64,000 nt of DNA from Hyphomicrobium_A sp044507625 (GTDB lineage: Bacteria; Pseudomonadota; Alphaproteobacteria; Rhizobiales; Hyphomicrobiaceae). Where the stretch lies: positions 256,975 to 320,974 of the forward strand of contig JBIQJE010000004.1 of the NCBI GenBank assembly GCA_044507625.1. The letters run 5' to 3'. Under the pieces are notes generated by a model. The model was not told the origin of the DNA. It worked only from the letters and a program-made list of their open reading frames with translations, and ran no database searches. Position 1 is the first letter of the stretch. Every line of letters begins with the position of its first letter. Shown here piece after piece: positions 7,731 to 16,544 of the stretch. The translations under genes and the position numbers were made by a program.

Positions 7731-8561
7731 CGCGATCTCCTTTTCGAGGTTGTTCGATATGGTGGCGAGCCAAGTGCCCGCGAGATGAGGTCGTTCGTCG
7801 GTCGAAGCGATGCGGCTCTTGGAGCGCAGGGCGAAGTACAGTGCCGCTTACGGGCGGCGTCCGCCTACGGGCGCATTGGTTCTGCCGAGGCTTCAGCGGA
7901 TGTACGCGATATAGGAAAGGCTGTGCCGGTGCAGTGGGATGAGGTGCACGAGGCCTTCGAATAAGGCTGTATCAGTTTTGGTCGTGCAGGCAAACCGCTA
8001 CGGTGTGCTCATCGGCCATTTAGGGTACGAAAATCAGCGTTCTAGATGCGAATTGACGATCAAAATGTCGCTCTGCGCGTCTGCGCCACGCCTCCAACGC
8101 CGGAGACGAAGGCGGCCCGGCATCGCTGGCGGTTGAAAAATCCCAAGCGAAACAAGGACATCCTTTTGCTCGGCAATGGACCGATCAGCTCGTGAAGGTC
8201 TCCAGCGCGGGGCTGAGTTTCGCGAACGCAAGCAACGTATACGGAGAATGCGGCATTGCTGCGATGGGAGACGCGAGGTGACGTAACGCCGCGTTGTCCG
8301 CCGTTGCCCTTCCGCGCTGGAGCATCGCTGCGGCGTATGCAGGCGGGGTGCCGAAAGCGGCCGGACGAGCTGTCGCGCGTCAAGCAATTGTAATGAAAAT
8401 GTAAGGCGCGAGACGGGCGCGGTTGCTCGTCGCTTGAATAATATGGCGCAGCGTGCGTGGCCTCGTGACGGCCTGCTGGCGCCGACGACACGTCCCGTGC
8501 GGCGCTCCGCAAAAAACACAACGATAATCGGTCACGGCGGGAAACGTCGAAGGGGAAGTGC
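7731..8561. other. 830-bp stretch without a convincing gene
   Basis: This divergent region separates rpsU (minus) from the di-heme peroxidase (plus). The open frames on both strands are short or have arginine/serine-rich antisense-type composition without ribosome binding sites. A 49-codon frame at 8046-8195 (plus) has no Shine-Dalgarno sequence. The promoters of rpsU and of the peroxidase must lie here, but I cannot fix their hexamers. Confidence 0.6.
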
Positions 8562-9758
8562 GTGCCTGACAGCATTAGGCGTCGCGGCAAGCTGGCGGAT
8601 AGGAGCATCGTTGCCGTTGTCCCGGCCCTGGCGGTGCTGGCGGCATCGTGCCTGGTATCGAATGCGCCGACCGCCGCGGACCAAGCCGCATCGCTGAGCC
8701 CGATCGAGCAGCTTGGCGCGCGCCTCTTCGTCGATCCCAATCTTTCCCGCAACCGCACGCAGTCGTGCGCGACGTGCCATAGCCCCGATCACGCTTTCAC
8801 CGATCCTCGCCCAACCTCAGCCGGGCGCGCGGTATCGGCGGGCGATGCCGAAGGCGCTCTCGGCGACCGCAACACGCCGACGCTGATGTACGCGAGCATG
8901 ACACCGGCGTTCACCAGGCACCCCGACGGCAAAGCCACGGGCGGACTGTTCTGGGATGGGCGCGCAGACACACTCGAAGAACAGGCCAAGGGTCCGCTGC
9001 TCAATCCGGTCGAGATGAACATGCCGGACAGCGCGGCCGTGGCGGCACGAATTACGGAGAACGCCGAATACGTCGAGAGCTTCCGGCAGCTCTTTGGGGA
9101 AGAGGTCTTCTCCGGTCCCGATAGCACACTGCGTGCCGCAACCGAGGCGCTCGCGGCGTATCAGCGTACGCCCGAGTTCGCCCCTTTCGATTCCAAGTAT
9201 GACCGGGTGATGCGCGGCGAAGAGAAATTCACGGCGCAAGAAGAGTTCGGCCGCCAGGTGTTTCTCACCTGGAACTGTCAGCTCTGCCACCGTCCGCTGC
9301 GTACGGGCGGCAGTTTCCAGACCGAGCTGTTCACGAGCTTCGAGTATCACAACATCGGCTTGCCGGTGAACGCGTCAGCGCGTGGCGTGAGCGGCATGGG
9401 CGAGGGCTACGTGGATCGCGGCCTGGCCAACGCACACCCCGACAATCCGCAATGGTCGGGTCTCTTCAAGGTGGCGACCCTGCGGAACGTTGCCGTGACG
9501 GGTCCCTACATGCACAACGGTGTGTTCAAGGAGCTGAGAACCGCGATCGAGTTCTACAATAAATACACCAGCCGCAGTCCGGGAGCGCAGATCAATCGCG
9601 AGACCGGCGAGACGTGGGGCGACCCCGAGGTGCCGGAAAACATCTCGATGACACAACTCAAATCCGGCCTGGCATTGAATGATGCGCGGGTCGATGCGCT
9701 GGAAGCGTTTCTGAAGACGCTGACCGATCGCCGCTACGAGCACCTGCTGGAAAAGTAG
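8562..9758 (+). CDS. Di-heme cytochrome c peroxidase (MauG/CcpA family)
   Basis: 398 residues starting at GTG 8562 with AAGGGGAA upstream. An N-terminal export signal ends near residue 40. Two c-type heme sites are present: CATCH at residues 69-73 and CQLCH near residue 243. The motifs NTPTLM, FWDGR and the second-heme region VATLRNVAVTGPYMHNG are typical of bacterial di-heme peroxidases and MauG-like proteins. It acts in the periplasm on H2O2 or a protein substrate. The cytochrome c gene 125 bp downstream is a plausible electron donor. No methylamine dehydrogenase genes are nearby, so a plain peroxidase role is more likely than MauG-type maturation. Confidence 0.93.
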   Translation: MPDSIRRRGKLADRSIVAVVPALAVLAASCLVSNAPTAADQAASLSPIEQLGARLFVDPNLSRNRTQSCATCHSPDHAFTDPRPTSAGRAVSAGDAEGALGDRNTPTLMYASMTPAFTRHPDGKATGGLFWDGRADTLEEQAKGPLLNPVEMNMPDSAAVAARITENAEYVESFRQLFGEEVFSGPDSTLRAATEALAAYQRTPEFAPFDSKYDRVMRGEEKFTAQEEFGRQVFLTWNCQLCHRPLRTGGSFQTELFTSFEYHNIGLPVNASARGVSGMGEGYVDRGLANAHPDNPQWSGLFKVATLRNVAVTGPYMHNGVFKELRTAIEFYNKYTSRSPGAQINRETGETWGDPEVPENISMTQLKSGLALNDARVDALEAFLKTLTDRRYEHLLEK

Positions 9759-9882
9759 TGGTTGGCTTCATCTGCACGGTGCGAGACCATCGGCCGTGCA
9801 GCCCGAACTGCATGGATGCAACTCACCCCTTGAAGAAATTCCGCGCTCAAGACACGGCCCTAAAACATGGAGAGAGCTCAAG

Positions 9883-10245
9883 ATGCGTATGTTGATCATA
9901 CTGGTGGCTACCAGCACGGTGATGGGAACCGGCGCCCTGGCACAGGACGTGGAAAGCGGAAAGGCCGTATTCAGGAAGTGCGCCGCATGCCATGACCATG
10001 AGAAGGGCATCAATAAGCTCGGCCCGACGCTGAAAGGCGTGTTCGGCCGGAAGGCCGGCACTGTCGAAGGCTTCAAATATTCGCCCAAGATGCAGGAGTC
10101 GGGGATCGTCTGGGACGAAGCCAATCTCACCGAGTTTCTGCACGATCCGAAAAAGAAGGTACCGGGAACGCGGATGATTTTTCCGGGCATCAAAGACGAT
10201 GCCGAGATCGAAAATCTGATTGCGTACCTGAAGTCGGATCAATGA
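9883..10245 (+). CDS. Small class I cytochrome c
   Basis: 120 residues from ATG 9883; the frame is open back to 9796 but the extension lacks a signal and reads as non-coding. Residues 1-20 form a signal peptide (cleavage after ALA). The heme site CAACH is at residues 33-37 and the distal Met is in GTRM near residue 94, the arrangement of cytochrome c2/c550 proteins. It follows the di-heme peroxidase on the same strand and probably shuttles electrons to it in the periplasm (inference from position). Confidence 0.93.
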   Translation: MRMLIILVATSTVMGTGALAQDVESGKAVFRKCAACHDHEKGINKLGPTLKGVFGRKAGTVEGFKYSPKMQESGIVWDEANLTEFLHDPKKKVPGTRMIFPGIKDDAEIENLIAYLKSDQ

Positions 10246-10253
10246 TCGCGACC

Positions 10254-10309
10254 TGGATGCTGCGGGAAGGCTTCGCGTTCCTGCAGCATCCATCGAGCGC
10301 GCGCTCGAT
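10254..10309 (+). repeat. Long inverted repeat plus 18-bp palindrome after the cytochrome gene
   Basis: TGGATGCTGCGGGAA (10254-10268) pairs with TTCCTGCAGCATCCA (10278-10292), a 15-bp stem with one G-T pair and a 9-nt loop. It is directly followed by the perfect palindrome ATCGAGCGCGCGCTCGAT (10292-10309). It begins 9 bp after the cytochrome stop codon. Position suggests transcript termination or 3'-end protection, but there is no T-run. Confidence 0.55.
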
Positions 10310-10428
10310 CCTGGAGGATGCGCGGGCTTATCGTTGGCCGGGCGTACTTTCTTTCGCCGGTGGGGCAAAAGCGTGTGGGGGGCGTCTGGCGTGCGCTATC
10401 ATGGCCGTCCCGTAAGCGAAAGAGACCC

Positions 10429-11427
10429 ATGCCAAACCATCGCGCGCCATTCCTCCTCGCCTGCCTCGCAGCAATTCTTGCGATCGTTGCCCCGCCGGCG
10501 ACGGCAAGCGCCGAGGCTGTCGCCGGTACGGCGCAAAGCACTCTCGATCAGGCGACCGTCAGGAAGGTGATCGGCGGCATCGCCACCGAGTTGCGCGAGG
10601 GATATGTGTTTCCGGAGCGGGGCACGCAGGCAGCCGATGCGCTGGAGAAGGCCCTGGCGGCCGACGCCTACGCGGGCGCAAGCGATCCAGCCCAGCTCGC
10701 GCGTCAATTGACCGAGCAGCTCCAGGCGATCACCAACGACAGCCACATGCGGGTGATCTTTGGCTCGCCGTTCTCCAACCGGCCTCCTCCGGCCACGCCG
10801 CAGGATGCCGGCTTTCAGGTGAAGCGCTTAGACGGCAATATCGGATACCTTCACCTGGCGCGCTTTGCCCCGCCCGAGGTCTTCAATCCGGCGGCCGACG
10901 TCGCCATGCGCGATCTTGCGAACACCGCCGCGCTCATCATCGACATGCGGGACAACGGCGGCGGGCATCCGGGCTCTGTCGCATATCTCGTCAGTTTCTT
11001 TCTCGATCCGCAGGCGCGCGTGCACATCAACGACCTCATATGGCGCAATCGGGGGACGTCGACGTTCAGGACGGAGTCGTTCTGGAGTTCGCCGACACCG
11101 GTGAGCTATTCCGGCAAGCCCATCTACGTGCTGGTCGGCCCGAAGACCTATTCGGCGGGCGAAGAGTTTGCCTACGACCTTCAGGTGCTGGGGCGCGCGA
11201 CCGTGGTCGGAGAAAAAACACGCGGAGGGGCGAACCCGGGAGGTCTCAACGATCTCGGGGCCGACCTGTTCGTCGTGGTGCCGAGCGGCCGGGCTGAAAA
11301 CCCGATCACGCGCAGCAACTGGGGAGGTACCGGCGTGCGTCCTGACGTTGCGGCAGCGTCCGAGGTCGCTAAACAAACCGCCGTCGCTCTTGCGGAAGGC
11401 AAATCCGTCACTCAGGTGGCGCGGTAG
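10429..11427 (+). CDS. Secreted S41 family (tail-specific protease type) peptidase
   Basis: 332 residues from ATG 10429; the frame upstream to 10318 is probably not translated. A signal peptide ends near residue 25 (ATASA). The N-terminal helical domain is followed by the S41 catalytic fold: GYLHLARF, IDMRDNGGGHPGS, the nucleophile region TYSAGEEFAYDL with the catalytic Ser, and GEKTRGGANPGG. There is no obvious PDZ domain, so it resembles the IRBP-like branch rather than CtpA. The substrate is unknown. It is probably an independent unit behind the inverted repeat at 10254. Confidence 0.9.
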   Translation: MPNHRAPFLLACLAAILAIVAPPATASAEAVAGTAQSTLDQATVRKVIGGIATELREGYVFPERGTQAADALEKALAADAYAGASDPAQLARQLTEQLQAITNDSHMRVIFGSPFSNRPPPATPQDAGFQVKRLDGNIGYLHLARFAPPEVFNPAADVAMRDLANTAALIIDMRDNGGGHPGSVAYLVSFFLDPQARVHINDLIWRNRGTSTFRTESFWSSPTPVSYSGKPIYVLVGPKTYSAGEEFAYDLQVLGRATVVGEKTRGGANPGGLNDLGADLFVVVPSGRAENPITRSNWGGTGVRPDVAAASEVAKQTAVALAEGKSVTQVAR

Positions 11428-11561
11428 GGCACGGACACGGCTCCTCAGGGCGGAAACTGCACGAATTGCTCAGCGTCTGCCCTGACCGCCGGAGGTATGA
11501 CAGATGCGATATTTGCGGCTCTTTCCTTTGTCGCGAAAATTTCCCAAGCGGCGCGGCAGCG

Positions 11562-12191
11562 CTAGCTTTCCTTAGTCGCTTCGATCCACAGGAAGGCAGC
11601 GTCCTCGTTATCCTGCTTTTGGATTGCGGAGCTCCGAACATGCAGTTTGGCATCGGCTAGAAACCTCGAAGTCTCCGCTTTCCCGGTATGTCCGAAGAAC
11701 ATCGTGGTCCCCAGCCATTCGCCAGCCCACTCTCCCGCCGCCCCGCTTCCAAAGCTCGCGACGAACACACCACCTGGTCGAAGCCATGTCGCGATGTTGG
11801 AAATCAATGCCTCCTGCTGCCCCGCCGGCACGTGGGTGATCGCGTAGAATGCCCCGACCGCGTCGAAGTTATTGGCATCGAAAGTAACGCTGCACATATC
11901 CGCGTGGACAAATGTTGCCTTCGGGACATTCACGCGCGCCCTGGCGATCTGCTGAGCTGACGCATCGATCCCCACGACAGCGTGTCCTAAAGCGGCGAGA
12001 TCGCGCGCAACCGGAATGCCGGCTCCACAGCCGAGATCGAGCACTCGGCTGCCAGCGGTTTGCAAATTCTCGATCAGGCGACCAAGCCATTCCCGGCGAA
12101 CAACGGACTCGCCGAACCGCTCGAGGTAGACATCGGCAATTTCGTCGTACCCGGCAGCGACAAGCTGCTTAGGATCATCAATCATCGACAA
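11562..12191 (-). CDS. Class I SAM-dependent methyltransferase
   Basis: 209 residues. Motif I is VLDLGCGAGIP (residues 50-60), the acidic residue of motif II is in VVGIDAS, motif III-like VHADMCSV follows, and FDAVGAFYAITHVP marks the motif IV region, all typical of small Rossmann-fold methyltransferases. No substrate-specific domain is seen. It lies alone between the convergent S41 peptidase and the MFS transporter. Base composition looks slightly less GC-rich than the housekeeping blocks, which fits accessory status. Confidence 0.9.
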   Translation of the reverse strand: MSMIDDPKQLVAAGYDEIADVYLERFGESVVRREWLGRLIENLQTAGSRVLDLGCGAGIPVARDLAALGHAVVGIDASAQQIARARVNVPKATFVHADMCSVTFDANNFDAVGAFYAITHVPAGQQEALISNIATWLRPGGVFVASFGSGAAGEWAGEWLGTTMFFGHTGKAETSRFLADAKLHVRSSAIQKQDNEDAAFLWIEATKES

Positions 12192-12450
12192 CGCTCTTCT
12201 TCAGCGGAGAGCCAATCACCGGGCTTGGCACCTCCAGCGAGCAGTGAGGTGATGCCCCGCATTTTGCAAAGTGTCGAAAGACGCGGCAAGCATCGGGAAT
12301 TGCGCGGATGCCGGGGTTTCCGCATGAATGGCGTTTGCGCAGGGGCTACCGATGACGTGGCGGGGGCTGCGATATTTTGGTTCTGCGCGCCCTCCAGGCG
12401 GTACGCCGCTCAGCAACTCCGGTCGGCGCGGCTGCGGCCGGGCGCAATAT

Positions 12451-13938
12451 TCACCGATCGGCCGAGGCGAGCGGTGGCGCCACGTCTTCTAACGGCCTGC
12501 GTTCGGCGGCGATGGACCAGCGCCAGGCGATGCCCGCGGCAACGATCATGAGAAGGGCACCCAGCAGGTAGCCAGCGAACACGCTTGCGCGCGAGCCGGT
12601 GTCGATGAGGGTTCCCAGCAACCATGGCCCCAGCACGCCGCCGACACCGGTGCCGATCGCATAGAAGAAGGCGATGGCGAGGGCGCGCATTTCCAACGGA
12701 AACGTCTCGCTGACGGTGAGGTAAGCGGCGCTGGCGGCAGCGGAGGCGAAAAAGAAAATGATCATCCAGGCGATGGTGAGCTGGTCGGGCGTCACGGCGT
12801 CGATGGCAAAAAGATAACCGGTGATCGCGAGCAGCACGCCGGAGATCGCGTACGTGAAAGTCAGCATAATGCGGCGGCCAAGCGTGTCGAACAGGGGGCC
12901 GATGAGCACCGGGCCGAGGAAATTGCCGGCTGCGAACGGCAGCAGGTACCAGCCGATGTTCTGCGCCGGCACGTGATAGAAGTCGCCGAGGACCAGCGCG
13001 TAGGTGAAGAAGATGGCGTTGTAGAAAAACGCCTGCGCGACCATCAGGCTGAAGCCCACGGCGGTGCGCCGGCGTTGCGCGCCGAAGAGGTTGGCTGCCA
13101 CCTCTCGCAGGGCTGTGTGCGTGCGCATGTGCAGGCGCAGCTTCGGGAAAGGGCCGGAGGACAGGTGATGCCCGGCGGCTGCGATGCGGTGCTCGATCCC
13201 GGCGACGATGGCCTCGGCTTCCGCAGGACGCCCATGGGTGATCAGCCAGCGCGGACTCTCCGGTATCCAAAGCCGCAAGAAGAAGATGACGATGCTCAGG
13301 GTGCCGCCGAGAAGGAAGGCGAGGCGCCATCCCGTGTCGATATCAAACAGGCCGGGATGCAGGAGCACGATCGATCCGGCCGCGCCGACGGCGGCGCCGA
13401 GCCAGAAGCTTCCATTGATGACGAGATCGGTCCAGCCGCGCACGCGCGCAGGGATCAGCTCCTGGATGGTCGAGTTGATCGCCGAGTATTCGCCGCCGAT
13501 CCCCGCGCCGGTGATGAAGCGGAAGAGCATGAAGCTCCAGATGTTCCATGCGAATGCGGTGGCGATCGTAGCTGTCATATACACCGCAAGCGTGATGAAG
13601 AAGAGCTTCTTGCGTCCGTACCGGTCGGTGAGCCAGCCGAAAAACAGCGCGCCGAGTACGGCTCCGGTGAGGTAGGCGCTGCCCGCGAGGCCGATGTCGG
13701 CATTCGAGAACTGCAAGGTCGGGCTGTCCTTCAGCGCTCCGGAGACGGCGCCTGCGACCGTCACCTCGAGACCGTCGAGGATCCAGGTGATGCCGAGGGC
13801 GACGACCACGAGCATGTGAAAACGCGCCCACGGCAGCCGGTCGAGACGCGCCGGGATGTCGGTTTCGACAATCGGCTCGCTAGAAAATGCGTCCGCGATG
13901 GGGACGGGCCTCGGACTCTGAGCAACATTGATGGCCAC
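12451..13938 (-). CDS. MFS transporter (sugar porter/metabolite:H+ symporter-like)
   Basis: 495 residues from GTG 13938 (AAAGAGG 7 bp upstream). About twelve hydrophobic segments are present. The MFS loop 2-3 signature is GWLTDRYGRKK, the sugar-porter-like PESPRWLITHGR sits before the central loop, and a second half-motif PLFDTLGRR follows. GAGIGGEYSAINS is typical of the metabolite:H+ symporter and sugar porter families. It sits in the inner membrane; the substrate cannot be inferred. The upstream nucleotidyltransferase gene is on the same strand but 225 bp away. Confidence 0.9.
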   Translation of the reverse strand: MAINVAQSPRPVPIADAFSSEPIVETDIPARLDRLPWARFHMLVVVALGITWILDGLEVTVAGAVSGALKDSPTLQFSNADIGLAGSAYLTGAVLGALFFGWLTDRYGRKKLFFITLAVYMTATIATAFAWNIWSFMLFRFITGAGIGGEYSAINSTIQELIPARVRGWTDLVINGSFWLGAAVGAAGSIVLLHPGLFDIDTGWRLAFLLGGTLSIVIFFLRLWIPESPRWLITHGRPAEAEAIVAGIEHRIAAAGHHLSSGPFPKLRLHMRTHTALREVAANLFGAQRRRTAVGFSLMVAQAFFYNAIFFTYALVLGDFYHVPAQNIGWYLLPFAAGNFLGPVLIGPLFDTLGRRIMLTFTYAISGVLLAITGYLFAIDAVTPDQLTIAWMIIFFFASAAASAAYLTVSETFPLEMRALAIAFFYAIGTGVGGVLGPWLLGTLIDTGSRASVFAGYLLGALLMIVAAGIAWRWSIAAERRPLEDVAPPLASADR

Positions 13939-14163
13939 GGGGCGCCTCTTTCGCGAACCGCAGCATGGGTAACGTAATGGGGACGGGCGTGTTCCTCGCG
14001 GGTGTCTGCGTGGCAAGCCGGCGGTGGTGCGGCGCACGGCATAACGATGCTGCGCGGGAGCTATCGCTTGATGCTTCCAACTCAATCAAGACCAGAAACC
14101 GAGTAGATGCTGCGGCGTCTTCATGGATAAGAAGACGGCCACCCACCGTTCAGGAGGGCGAAC

Positions 14164-14985
14164 CTAAGACTGGCGCGGCTGAACAATATCCAAAGCCTCG
14201 AAGTCTGTGGCCAGCGGGCGCAAAAGACCGAACTTGTCATGTAGCCCTATGATCTGTGCGCGATAGGTTTCCGCCAACACCCGCAGAGCCTTCACGACAG
14301 CGTCAGTCTCGCAGGGGCAATAGGATGCCTTGAGAGCTGCGAGAACGGCGGGGCTTCCCCGCATATCGAACTTCGCCACGACTGCCGTTTCCGGGGTCCG
14401 GTCATGTAGCCAGTCGTCGGCATGCATGATGTGCTGGCGCAGCTCATCCAGCAGTGACAGGGCATAGAACAGCTCACCGCGCAGCGCGCGCCGATAGGCT
14501 TCGTGCGCAGCCGCCAATCCTTTGCTGATCGAAAAATCCAGATCGTCCTCGGAAACCGTGAAAGGCAACACCGCGGAACGCTCTAGAAGGTTCGCGACCA
14601 ACCCATGGGGATCATGCAAGGTTTTGATCGGGAGACGATACCAAGGGGACGGTGCAAGCGCAGCGACATCGTAATAGAAAATGTCAATCTTCCCGAACGG
14701 CCGAAAATGCGAGACGCAATGCTGCGCGCCGGGAACCCATTCATTGAAGAGAAAGCCAGGCCATTGCTTCGGAACCTCCCGGCGCTGCTCGACATAGTGG
14801 CCATGACGCTCGGCCGCCACGACAACCCGCAAATCGATATCCGAATACGCATCAGCGCTCCCGGCCGCGAGCGACCCTCCCAGAAATATCCCGACGACGT
14901 CCGGGTCAGCGGAGAAAAACTGCACGGCAGTTTCGAGAAGCTGGTCCCGAGCGGCGATCAGCGATCCTTCGTCCAAAATTCCCAA
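14164..14985 (-). CDS. Nucleotidyltransferase domain protein (aminoglycoside adenylyltransferase-like fold)
   Basis: 273 residues. The pol-beta-type nucleotidyltransferase motif is GGSLAAGSADAYSDIDL (residues 36-52), with Asp49 and Asp51 as metal ligands. The remaining helical C-terminal part resembles those of stand-alone nucleotidyltransferases that modify small molecules, including antibiotic adenylyltransferases, but no resistance family is matched by eye. No paired HEPN toxin-type gene is adjacent, so a MNT-HEPN toxin-antitoxin role is not supported. It stands alone between the MFS transporter and tRNA-Ser. Confidence 0.85.
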   Translation of the reverse strand: MGILDEGSLIAARDQLLETAVQFFSADPDVVGIFLGGSLAAGSADAYSDIDLRVVVAAERHGHYVEQRREVPKQWPGFLFNEWVPGAQHCVSHFRPFGKIDIFYYDVAALAPSPWYRLPIKTLHDPHGLVANLLERSAVLPFTVSEDDLDFSISKGLAAAHEAYRRALRGELFYALSLLDELRQHIMHADDWLHDRTPETAVVAKFDMRGSPAVLAALKASYCPCETDAVVKALRVLAETYRAQIIGLHDKFGLLRPLATDFEALDIVQPRQS

Positions 14986-15154
14986 TCCTCAATCCAGGCT
15001 GCAGTGGGCGGGAACACGTCCTGGCGTTGGCCCGGCACGTCGAGGCCGCGGACGACGCAAATCTTTCTCAAAGCAGGAAAGGCGTCCTGTTGAGGGCGCT
15101 GGCAGCACCGGGGACGAACACGGCCGCAATCGACGCTCCGGCTTTATACCGAAA

Positions 15155-15244
15155 TGGCGGAAGGGGTGGGATTCGAACCCACGGTACGGTTGCCCGCACG
15201 GCGGTTTTCAAGACCGCTGCCTTAAACCACTCGGCCACCCTTCC
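15155..15244 (-). tRNA. tRNA-Ser(UGA)
   Basis: 90 nt read on the minus strand. The acceptor stem is GGAAGGG (5', ending at 15244) with CCCTTCC, discriminator G and an encoded CCA (15155-15157). The anticodon stem GCGGT/ACCGC encloses loop CTTGAAA, giving anticodon TGA. The T arm GGGTTCGAATCCC is intact, and the long variable arm marks a class II serine tRNA. Confidence 0.97.
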
Positions 15245-15254
15245 AGACCGCCGG

Positions 15255-15283
15255 ACCCTATAGGCGCGGGCGCCCTGCCTCAA
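15255..15283 (-). promoter_or_regulatory. Likely sigma-70 promoter of tRNA-Ser
   Basis: On the minus strand TTGAGG (15283-15278) is followed after 17 bp by TAGGGT (15260-15255), or after 15 bp by TATAGG. It ends about 10 bp upstream of the tRNA 5' end at 15244, the usual distance for a tRNA promoter. Confidence 0.5.
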
Positions 15284-15401
15284 GCCGGTTCCCTCCTTTA
15301 CCCATTCTCAAGCGCCCGTTGCCATTGTGAGAACGCGCGTGCGCTCTTGCGCCGCGCAGGGGGTGGGACAGGCGCCGCGCCGGGCGGCGAAGAGTGTGGG
15401 T

Positions 15402-16463
15402 ATGCGTACGGGGCCAAACATAGTTGCGGCCATTGCCAGCGTCTTGGATCACTTTCGCCGGCATGGATCGCGGCTAAACGGGGCCCAGCGCCCATTTCTG
15501 CTGGCCGCGCTGGGCGCGGCTGCAACCGGAGGCTTGCTGCTGACGGCCTGCTCGGGCGGTGGCGGCGTCGATTCCGGTCTCGGCGTTACCGCGAGCCCCC
15601 GCGTCGTGCATTACGGTTCCATCCCCAAGGGCGGTGGCGTCTACAAGGTGGGGCGGCCGTATCAGGTTGCCGGCCGATGGTATCGTCCGCACGAGGACCC
15701 GCACTACGACCGCACGGGGATCGCTTCGTGGTACGGGACGCAATTCCATGGCCGCAAAACATCGAACGGCGAGATCTACGATATGAATGCGCTGACGGCG
15801 GGCCACCCGACCCTGCCGATGCCGTCGTACGCGTACGTCACCAACCTCCAGAACGGCCGCACCATCCTCGTGCGCATCAACGATCGCGGTCCCTATGCCA
15901 AGGATCGTCTGATCGATCTTTCCTACCGCTCCGCCCATGTGCTCGGATTCCATCGGGCTGGTCTGGCACGCGTGCGGGTGCGCTATGCGGGGAGGGCGCC
16001 TCTCAACGGCGACGACAGCGCGGAGCGCCGCCATCTCGCCGCGCAGGGCTGGTTCGGCGGCGGGGCGATGGCCCGCGCCGATACGGGCGCCATCACGACG
16101 GCGTCGATCGGCGCGACGGTCAGGGCGGCGCAATCCTTGCCGTCGTGGTCGTTCGTGCAGCATCGCCGTAGCTCGAGCAAGGGGCAGCGCGCAGCGCTCG
16201 GGGCACCGCCGGCGGACGTCTATGTGCGTGTCGGGCCATTCGAGACCCGTTCGGAGGGCGAGCGCTTCATCCACATTGTCGGGCCTCCGGATGACGGTAC
16301 GATCGAGGCCGCGGGCGAAGGCGCGGCACAACGCTTCGACGTGCGTTTCGGGCCATACGGCGATAGGGATGCCGCCACGGCCATGGCCCGCATCGCGGAG
16401 GCTGGTTTTGCGCCGCAAGCGAGCACACATGCAACCGTCGAAGGTGATACACCGCTATGGTGA
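15402..16463 (+). CDS. rlpA: RlpA-like septal ring lytic transglycosylase, lipoprotein
   Basis: 353 residues from ATG 15402 (GAAGAG upstream); the frame also opens at 15327. A lipobox (LLTAC, Cys about residue 50) predicts an outer-membrane lipoprotein. The double-psi beta-barrel follows: GIASWYGTQFHGRKTSNGE, then LVRINDRGPYAKDRLIDLS, with the catalytic-site Asp and His-type residues typical of RlpA. The C-terminal ~80 residues (VYVRVGPFETRSEGERF and later) look like a SPOR-type peptidoglycan-binding domain. Cleaves peptidoglycan glycan strands lacking stem peptides at the septum. dacF-like gene follows on the same strand, an arrangement common in Rhizobiales. Confidence 0.92.
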   Translation: MRTGPNIVAAIASVLDHFRRHGSRLNGAQRPFLLAALGAAATGGLLLTACSGGGGVDSGLGVTASPRVVHYGSIPKGGGVYKVGRPYQVAGRWYRPHEDPHYDRTGIASWYGTQFHGRKTSNGEIYDMNALTAGHPTLPMPSYAYVTNLQNGRTILVRINDRGPYAKDRLIDLSYRSAHVLGFHRAGLARVRVRYAGRAPLNGDDSAERRHLAAQGWFGGGAMARADTGAITTASIGATVRAAQSLPSWSFVQHRRSSSKGQRAALGAPPADVYVRVGPFETRSEGERFIHIVGPPDDGTIEAAGEGAAQRFDVRFGPYGDRDAATAMARIAEAGFAPQASTHATVEGDTPLW

Positions 16464-16544
16464 ACCAGCGGCGTTGACAGGGGTGTTCCACAGACGGAAT
16501 AGTCACGGTGCGTCGTTCCACGGCAAGAGGGGTCAACAGCACAA

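Noticed and set aside
8046..8195. 49-codon open frame on the plus strand in the empty region
   Set aside because: Reads somewhat like protein but has no ribosome binding site, and no recognisable motif.
8562..9758. MauG of a methylamine utilisation cluster
   Set aside because: No mauA, mauB or other mau genes are present; the protein is better described as a di-heme peroxidase family member.
14164..14985. MNT-HEPN toxin-antitoxin system
   Set aside because: The nucleotidyltransferase is longer than minimal MNT antitoxins and no HEPN partner is adjacent.
11562..15244. Possible tRNA-Ser-linked genomic island (methyltransferase, MFS, nucleotidyltransferase)
   Set aside because: The tRNA 3' end is intact, but I found no integrase and no direct repeat of the tRNA 3' end on the far side.
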